In this document: piece after piece, positions 25,201 to 34,200 of the stretch | Layout of the letters: every line of letters begins with the position of its first letter | How positions within the stretch are numbered: the stretch's first letter is position 1 | Made by a program: the position numbers and the translations under genes | From: Anadara kagoshimensis | Lineage: Eukaryota > Mollusca > Bivalvia > Arcoida > Arcidae | Assembly: GCA_021292105.1 (NCBI GenBank) | Contig: CM037861.1 | Location: 32,597,674-32,661,673, forward strand | DNA length: 64,000 nucleotides | Direction: 5' to 3' | The notes under the pieces: model-generated | What the model saw: only the letters and a program-made list of their open reading frames with translations | Told to the model about the DNA's origin: nothing | The model's database searches: none

Positions 25201-28200
25201 ACTCGTGTTTACTAGATTTATAGATCAAGTTGATAGACTTTGAAAATTTTAAAGATGTAATTCCTAATGTTTTCGGGTGACATGCTGAGGAGCCCTCCCT
25301 ACCCATTGCCCTGAACATACTGCAAACGTTAAAAAATTCTGCCACTACACTTATAGCTGATGATGTTGCAATATTAGTGAAATATTCTTGAAAGGTTAAT
25401 ATCCCATTCAATTGATAATTCAATCTTTTCTGACATTTTTGCTGATGATTTCTTTTATGTTTCTTAGATATGATGCTAACAACACTGGTACTATAAATGG
25501 AGAACAGTTCTTAAATAAACTTGGTATTGTACTTAAAGAAAGTATGATGAACAATGGTAACTATGGTAACAACGGCGTCTTATCTCCGATATCTGAAATT
25601 GGCGGTGGTAAGTACCGTAGAATTATTTACTGTAAACATGGTTATTTTCCTGTGGTGGAATTATTCAATTTTTTAGTGAAATAAAAAAAAATTGTAATTG
25701 TATATAGGCAGTATTTTTGTGAGACAATTTTTTGTTTTTTGGGAGGGGGTGTCAGTGGCACAGGGGATTCTTATAGATTGAACACTCGCTTGCATAAAAA
25801 TTATATTTGTTCTCGGACATCAGATTTTAAAGAATAATTTTATATCAAGCTATGAAATCAAAGAATTATGAAAAATTGCAGATATTTTTTAGGGTTGGTC
25901 CATAGGTAGTATTTTTGTGGGACAAATTATTTTTGGAGGGTCAATGGCACAAGAGCTCCTTCTAGATTGAACATTGACTTACAGTTATATTTGATTTCGG
26001 ACATCAAATTGCTAAGTATATTTAAATACCAAGCTACAAAAACAAAGAATTATGACTAATTGGGTTCACTGCTGTACCACATGATCAATACCTCTTAACA
26101 TTTGTGCAGAACATTTTTGAAAACATTAATGTCATAAATTCCGGGAATAATGTTGTTTTAATGGGAAAACATAATTTATACAATTCCATATCCATTGAAA
26201 ATAAGTGTTCGGCACAAAGGTTAAAGGGTATCACGTGGTACAATGGGTGAACACTATTGCAGATATATCAAATGGTTAAACTTCAACTTTGTATTTAGGT
26301 TCAACAACAAGATCACCACGAAGAAGGGAAATTGAAAGAAAACAATCTCTGAATGTTGAACGATGGCTGAAACACAAATTCAGGGAAGGATGTTCAAAGA
26401 TGAAAGAATCATTTGAAATGAAAGACACCAAAAACACTGGAATTGTATGTAATTTTACTAGTATTAATTTTTTAAAAATCTAAATGGTTTTATAATTAGT
26501 GGTCCCAATATGGTGAAACCTCGATTCATTGCCACTATTCAGTCAAATTTTGGTTTTATAAAACATTGAATATCAATCTTAAATGAATAATTTTGAAGTC
26601 ATGTATGCTGGGATGCTTGAGTTGTCTCCCTTACCTCATAAAATATCATTCTTGCACTGTATGAGATTCCAGATATGTTTTTGTAGATGTTTCACAATAA
26701 CTCTTGTACCGTGATTATATCTTCTCAGCGGGCATTTCTTATTTACCTTGATACACTTTACCTATCAGAATCATGAAAATTTATTGCCGCTAAAACATCA
26801 AGAAGATCAAAACCATGAAACTTTCCTACCACTCATGTTTCTTCTTGCACAGTATGAGCCATATATAGAATTCAAATGTAACTACACTATATGATTGATG
26901 ATTGATAGAAATTATCTAAGTTTCTGTTAATCAATGATCAATCAGTTTTTAGTCTACCAACTATTTTCTGAAAATTTTTAGATTGGTCAACACCAGAAAC
27001 TAAGAAGTGAAAAACACATGTTTGAGAACTTATTTTTAAGATTTGCGTTATTGTATAAATTCAGGTATCATTTGATGATTTTGTGGACGTGCTAGCCCAG
27101 TATGGTTTGAGCTTGGAGAAGCGTTACTTAGCAGCATTCTTAAACAGAGTCGGTGTAACACCAGTTCGTGAAGGGGTTCCATACAGGGAGTTTCTACACA
27201 GATTCCAGGATCGGTCTGATAACGGCATGACACATAACATTCTGACCAGTAATAAACACAAGTATGTATTTACACTCTGTCAATCTCTCTAAATCCTCCA
27301 TGCTCTCTCTCTCTCTCTCTCTCTCTGGGGCTTAAAATTTTAAGTAAAAATTCAGGATATTATTCACCATAGTTAGGAGATGTTTTTATCAAAAACAAAA
27401 AAGAAGTGTATCAAAAATTCATGCAACAATAATTTAATTTCAAGAAAAGTTAAAAGTTTTAATTACTTTCATTTTAAAAAACTTTACAAGAATACAAACC
27501 TTTTTAACATGTGTAAAAAAAGATAAAACTGAGTACCATAATCCTTCTGTTTTCCGACAAATTTTAATAATTTCATTTTCATATATCTGGATTTTGTGTT
27601 GTGTGTGTTTGTACATTTGAGAACTAGAAAATACATGAACTGAACAATAGAAGGAAGCTACCATTTATGTAATGTACTTTTTATTTTACAGAGTAAACCA
27701 AGGAAGAGATAGTCCTGGTGCTAAATCGACAATGAGTGGAATAGAAGTACAACTAATGAACATGTTCCAGAGTGACTTCTTAGCCTTGCTGGGAACATTT
27801 AAGTAAGTAGAACACTAGTCATACACATGTTCAACATAAAATTTTTTAACCTGTTCCTGAGTGACTTCTTAGCCTTGCTGGGAACATTTAACATGTTTAA
27901 GTAAGTAGAACACAAGTCATATACATGTTCCAAACAACAACTTTATAACTCCTTAGCCGTGCTTGGAATATTTAAGCAAGTAGAACAATAGTCATACACA
28001 TGTTCCAAATACACCTGTATAACATGTTCCAGAGTGATTTCTTAACCTTGCTTGAAACAGTTAAGTAAAGTAGAACACAAATCATACACATGTTCTAAAT
28101 ATTGTACAGTTGTATTTGGAACATGTATATGACTTGTTTGTTTGCTTCGAACATTTTTGTTAGTAAAACACACCATACACATGTTCCAAACACAATTGTA

Positions 28201-31200
28201 TAACATGTTCCAGAGTGACTTCTTAACCTTGCTTGGAACAGTTAAGTATATAGAGCACATGTTCCAGAAACACCTGTATAACATGTTGCAGAGAGGCTAT
28301 TTATCCTTGCTTGGAACATTTAAATAAGTCATACACATTTTCCAAATACACCTATGTAAAATCTTAACACCTCATTTATTTTAAATTCCCATCCAAAAGA
28401 ACCAAGCCTCCCACTTACGGAGCAAACACTCTACTTACTGAGCTACAGCAGTGGTGTACTGGTAATTGGAGGTCATGACCCACACTGTATTCAAACCTGA
28501 TTCAATGATAGCAAAATCAAATAGGTTTATTGAACAAAAATCTACTCTATAATGGTATTTTTATTTTTCTGTGTTACAGGAGTATAGACAAGCTAGGAAC
28601 CAATGTCATCAGCCAGGAAGAATTCCGAGCAGCCATTGAGAGTAAATTTAATTTCCATCTTCAAGATGATCAGTTTGAAGGTTTTATTGATAGAGTACCT
28701 CTTGATGAAGATGGTTGTGTTAGGTATGCTGAATTTATGCAGCAGTTTGACACAAAGTAAGTGTAATATCAATAATAAAATAACATGAAAAATTAGGGAA
28801 TTTGGGTACTGGTATATAAATTTCCTAGTTGACTGAAAGCCGATCCATTGTGTCTTACACCAGCAAAGTCCACTCTTGTCTTAACATTTCTTAAAGATGG
28901 CATATCACATATTTTCAAAACTTTATAGAAATAATAAGGGATACATATACAGTCCAACATGTCTTAAAGGCCACCTGCTTATAAGGACCAGTAGAATTGT
29001 ATAACAATTGTTCTTTATTCATATTATTTGAATCTGTATATAAAGGCCACTTACTCATAAAGGCCACTTTTACTGGTTCCATTGGATGACCTTCATAGAC
29101 AGGTTTGACTGTAGTTGTGTCATTCACTATTCTATTATAGACTGATGCCATTTGGTTTATTTTTGAGCCAAAATGGATTTGGTGGGGGAAAAGTAATGAC
29201 ATCCTATTACAACTCATAATAAACAAATGTTTTGATGAAACCTTTGGCTCTACAGCAAACAATCAAGATGAAATTTATTGTCAACCTTCAAAGAAATTTT
29301 TCGCATAGCGATTGGTTAACTTTCCAGGATACATAGAACTATGTTTGGGAATCTGCTGTGGTGTACATGACTTTTAGTGGTGAAAGGGAAGTAATTCATT
29401 TATTGTGAAAGTCTAGTTACGGTAAACAAACATTGCAACAACATACGTAAATCACACAGAATACGACATCAAAGTTAAACAGACCAAACTAGTCTATTAC
29501 CACTTTGAAGGGTGACAAAAATCTTATACAGGGTTTTGGCAGGTTGAACTGCAGTGCGGGGTACATAAATCTTTGACAGGGTACATTGGGCCGTTTAATT
29601 TGTCAAAACCCTGTTTAGCACTTTTATACTGACAATTTGTAAAAATGTATTTTTATGAATAAGTCTATTTTCTTAATTGATAAAACTGATATTTTAAAAA
29701 AGTGACCACTGTATTATAATTTTTGTCCACCAAGTGATTGCTGTATTGACTTTTATCCACATGGTAACCACTGCAATGACTTTCACTTAGCAACCACTGT
29801 ACTAATTTATTATTTTTTTACTTAGGGGAATGGCACCAAGTTTATTCCAAGAGCAGCCTAAAGTACGCCCAGCTCCACAACCACTGCCTACTGAAAGTCC
29901 AGTCCCACCACCAGCTCCTCCCACACCAATAATGGAGGCTCCAATTCCAGAACCCGGACCACTAGGAGACATGGCATTTGACGATGGAAACCACATGAGA
30001 CGTTCACCTCAGGAACTATTTAAAGTCATTAAAGAACTACTAAACAGAAAATTCCAGGATGTGGAACGCATGTTTTATGAACTAGATGAGATTAATTCTA
30101 ATCGCATGTCTCAAGAAATGATGTATGAATTACTTAAAAGGTAAAATATTATATAATTATATTCAGTAATTAAACATCATTGGGCAATGGTAATTTTTTA
30201 AGAATGATTCAGCCTGTGAACCTCGTGACAAATACCCCATGTATGCGCTAAACAATAAGGAAAATGGTTAAAATGAAGATTGTGTGATTAAAGTTTTATT
30301 TTATTTTTATTTATTTATTTATTTATTTTTTTGAGGGGAAACTGTCGATGTTTACACTATTGAATGATATTGAAAGAAAACATGGTTTTTGTCATCAAAA
30401 ACAAACACTAAATGATTAAGCCAAAAATTTTACAATTGGTTTTAACTATTACATTTTGTATTATCCTCGAATCTTTAAATGTTTTTCTAAGTAACAATAT
30501 TTATTAAAAATAATATTTTATTTAAAGCTTCCAAGAAAATTTAAACACAATCAAGATATATTGTTTATTTATTTAATACAGATAATATTTTTTGTTTGAG
30601 CAGGTTTGACATTCGTCCTGAGATTACACGAGGTGAAATCCGTGATCTGTGGAAGACCTTCATCACAAACACAGACAAGACCTTGGATTATTACCAGTTT
30701 GTACGCCATTTTGGTTTCTCCATGAAATCTGCAGCTTTCCCGAATGCCAAAGTACAACCACCAAGAAAAGGAGACAGTGACTTTATGATCAGATCTAGAA
30801 AGCTGAATTGTGCTGGTGACATGTTGATGGACAACTTGAGAGCTAAGGTAACAAGTTACTTTTTGCCCCATATGTATTTGTCTTGTCTTCAGGGGTTAAA
30901 ATTCCCTGGGTCAGAGGTCCTGGACCTACTGATTTTACATCGGGAACCTTGACTGTAAAAGTCAGAGGAACCCACGATTTTTTTTTACCAGGATAAATTC
31001 TCCTACTTTTTCTATATAAAAACATGGACGTAATTTTATAGTTGATATTTGAACTTATGTGAGACCTGCCAAAAATAAAGGCAAAAGGTCCTGGAATTTT
31101 CCATTTCATAACATAATTTTGAACCCCTGGTCTTGTCTGTATAGCTGTCTCTGTCATTAACTTATAGTTAAACTTTGTAAAATTTCTAGCAGTTTCATTG

Positions 31201-34200
31201 GCTGAAGTAAGAAAAAAAATCATTGTGAAATGAACGACATTTGGCCATGCCCACAACAAATTCATGACAAAAAAACTTTCTGGCAGTCATCATGAATGTA
31301 ATTGAAACCTTAGCAAGTTCCATAGTAGTATCAGAGTTTTAAGACACTAACCTGTAAAAATGGAATTTTGAACCAGTTAAGTAGCCACGTAGTTCCCCTC
31401 TAATAATAAATGTCACAACGTGTGTACCTGTTCCTCAAACAAGAATCTTTATTGTCTGAAAACCACTTTTAGTATCAAGAAATGATCACTGTAAAAGTTT
31501 AATGTGGAGTGGAACAATGGTATTTAACATCCAGTCAAGACCCTTTCACTAATATCAAAGTAGACAGGTCCGAAATGGTTGAGGGATTCAGAGTACCTTT
31601 AGCAAGGGAATTGATAAACATTCTCACACTAGGATCTGTCAATGTGGGAATGTGAGAGACACTATGGTCTGTAAGCATGCACTTTAGACCACTTAGCCAC
31701 TGAGACCCTTTTTAAAAGTTAAGAAAGTGTGGATTTGTCATTAGACCACTTGCCACCGAGGCTCTTTTTATATGTTAAGAAAGTATAAATTTGTCATAAG
31801 AAGTGTTTTAATTGTTATAGGTTGACTATATGTGGGAAGATTTACGTAAGGAGTTTGTTGGAATGGATCCATACGGAACTGGATTTGTGTCTAAGGAGGA
31901 ATTCAGAGATGTACTGACGGAACTCTGTGTTCATCTTAGTGATGTCGAAATTAATCTTTTATGTCAGAAATTTGAATTGAGAAGAGATGACAGGTAATTT
32001 AAACACTTTATATTGGTGCATATTTACTGTGTAAACTGAGGAATTTTTTTCTAAATGTGTGAGAGTAACAAGATGAAAAGAAAAAAGTCACAACCAGTTG
32101 AATCTTGTTATCTCGTGGATATCTCAAATTTCCGTATAAATTAAATTTTTTTTAAAAGTCTTGAATGGGTTACTCTTTATTTAACCATAATAACTTCAGT
32201 TATCTTGAACTCAGATATCTCAAATTTTCGGATAATTCAAACATTCCTAGCCTTGCACTTTGAGCAGTATCATAAGTAAAAAATGTTATCTTACAATGGG
32301 ATTTAAATTTTATTTTATTTTATTTTGTTTTTACTTTGCATTCATTTATAAATCATTACCTGAATATTAAATACAACTTTTTATTATTTATAGGATTTCT
32401 TACATTGAGTTCCTGAAACCATTTGCCCTGAGAAAACAGATCTGGCGCCATGGTAACAACATGTTATCTTTGTTACAACATCCCCAATCAGAATTACCTA
32501 TCACAGATATTGTAGAGCCACCTCAGAAAGGTCTTGCTGGAATTACAGCCAAACTTAGACAGAAGGTAAGTATTTTAGTGAAATAAAGAATGAAATAAGA
32601 TGTCACCTTGCCTAAAACTTGACATAATATGAAATAAGATGTATCATGCCTTTAAACCTGTCATAAATTCAAAGTGAAAGATTACCCACTTTAGACAATA
32701 GTGGCAGGGGTTAAAAATTCCACAACCTATTAATTTTACATTGGGACCCTTGATATTTAAACTGTAAAAGTCCAATAGATTTACCATTTATATCCAGAAT
32801 ATCTCTACTTTTCTATATGATAACAAAATGGCATATGTATGTTTCATTGTTGATATTGGACTTTCATAAGTTTATGTGGGACCTGTCAAAAATAATGGCA
32901 AAAGATCCTGGACCTTCCATTACAAACCATAATTTTGAACCCGATAAAAAAGAAATAAGATGCCTCCTTGTCTTAAACCTGTCATAAATTCAAGTGAAAG
33001 ATTAACCACTGTAGACAATTGTGGTAAAAATTAAAATTTAAGAAAGAGATGGCCACTAACTACCACTATTACCATGCAGTAAGACTGACATATGCCTTTA
33101 TACTGTGTACTGCATTAACCTGTTTTGGATATACAAATCCTTCAGCTAATGCAGAAAAGTGAAAAATTAGTAAAAGTCGTCGTGACAAGGGCATAAAAAA
33201 CTATTACAACCAACTAAAGAGACTGGAATATTTATTCCCAAATTGCATTAGTACAGCACACCAGCAGGAAACTGAAAATTGTCACCAGGTTTCTCAAGTA
33301 CAGAGCAGGGGCCTTGGTGGCAAATTAGTCTAAAGCATCAACTTAAGGATCAGTGCCTCACATCACCTGGGTTTGAATTCCAATTGAGTTAACATGCTTG
33401 TGTGAGAAAGTTTGTCATTTCACTTGCCATGGATTGGTGGTTTTCTCTGGGTATTCTTCTTTCCTCCACTATCCCAAAACTGACTGCTTCAATGTAAGTA
33501 AAAGGCTCTTGACTGTTTGACCAAGAAGTAATACTTCATTACTGAAATCAGTTCAACTGATAAAGAGAAAATTGCCTTTTAAAAATTCCTTGGAACGAAT
33601 CAAATTTATATATAAAATAAAATCTGTTGTAAGGGGGATAACTCTTGCCTTTATACTTTTAAAAAAAAATGAAGGAAAAGTAAGCAGATTCCAGTTGTTT
33701 GGTGCAACGTCAACGTTTTCTATCTACAAAACACAATTCTAGAATATTTTCTCCCCACACTTTTTTTTTACCCCTGTTAAGAAGAAGAGGGGGCAAAGCA
33801 GTGGGTTACGGATTTAGCTCTGTCCTTCCGTCCATCCATCCAAACAAAAATTTTCATTAGTTTTCTTAGCAACTACTACATAGTCACTGCGAGTTCAGTT
33901 TGAGGTTCTATGCAGCAAGTATCAATTTCAAATGTTAAAAGTGGGGGTATACTAAGTGACCAGTAGCTCACAGATTTCTTGTTTTATTACCAGAGCCACA
34001 AAATTTTAGCCACTCAAATATTGATAAATATATAGTATACTAATTCTAGATATTTTCTATTTCAGCTTGCTGGTGATTGGAAGAATTTGAGGAGAGCTTT
34101 CAAGAAGTTAGATACAATGAACGTTGGATACCTCTCAGTTCCAGAATTCCGCTCGGTCCTGAAGTTGGCCAATGTGATGCTAGACGAAGATGAAGTTTAT

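Noticed and set aside
30843-31265. 140-codon minus-strand frame
   Set aside because: It overlaps the EFCAB6-like exon 12 end and an AT-rich intronic repeat (similar text at 22680-22930 and 32700-32940), with no recognisable protein pattern.
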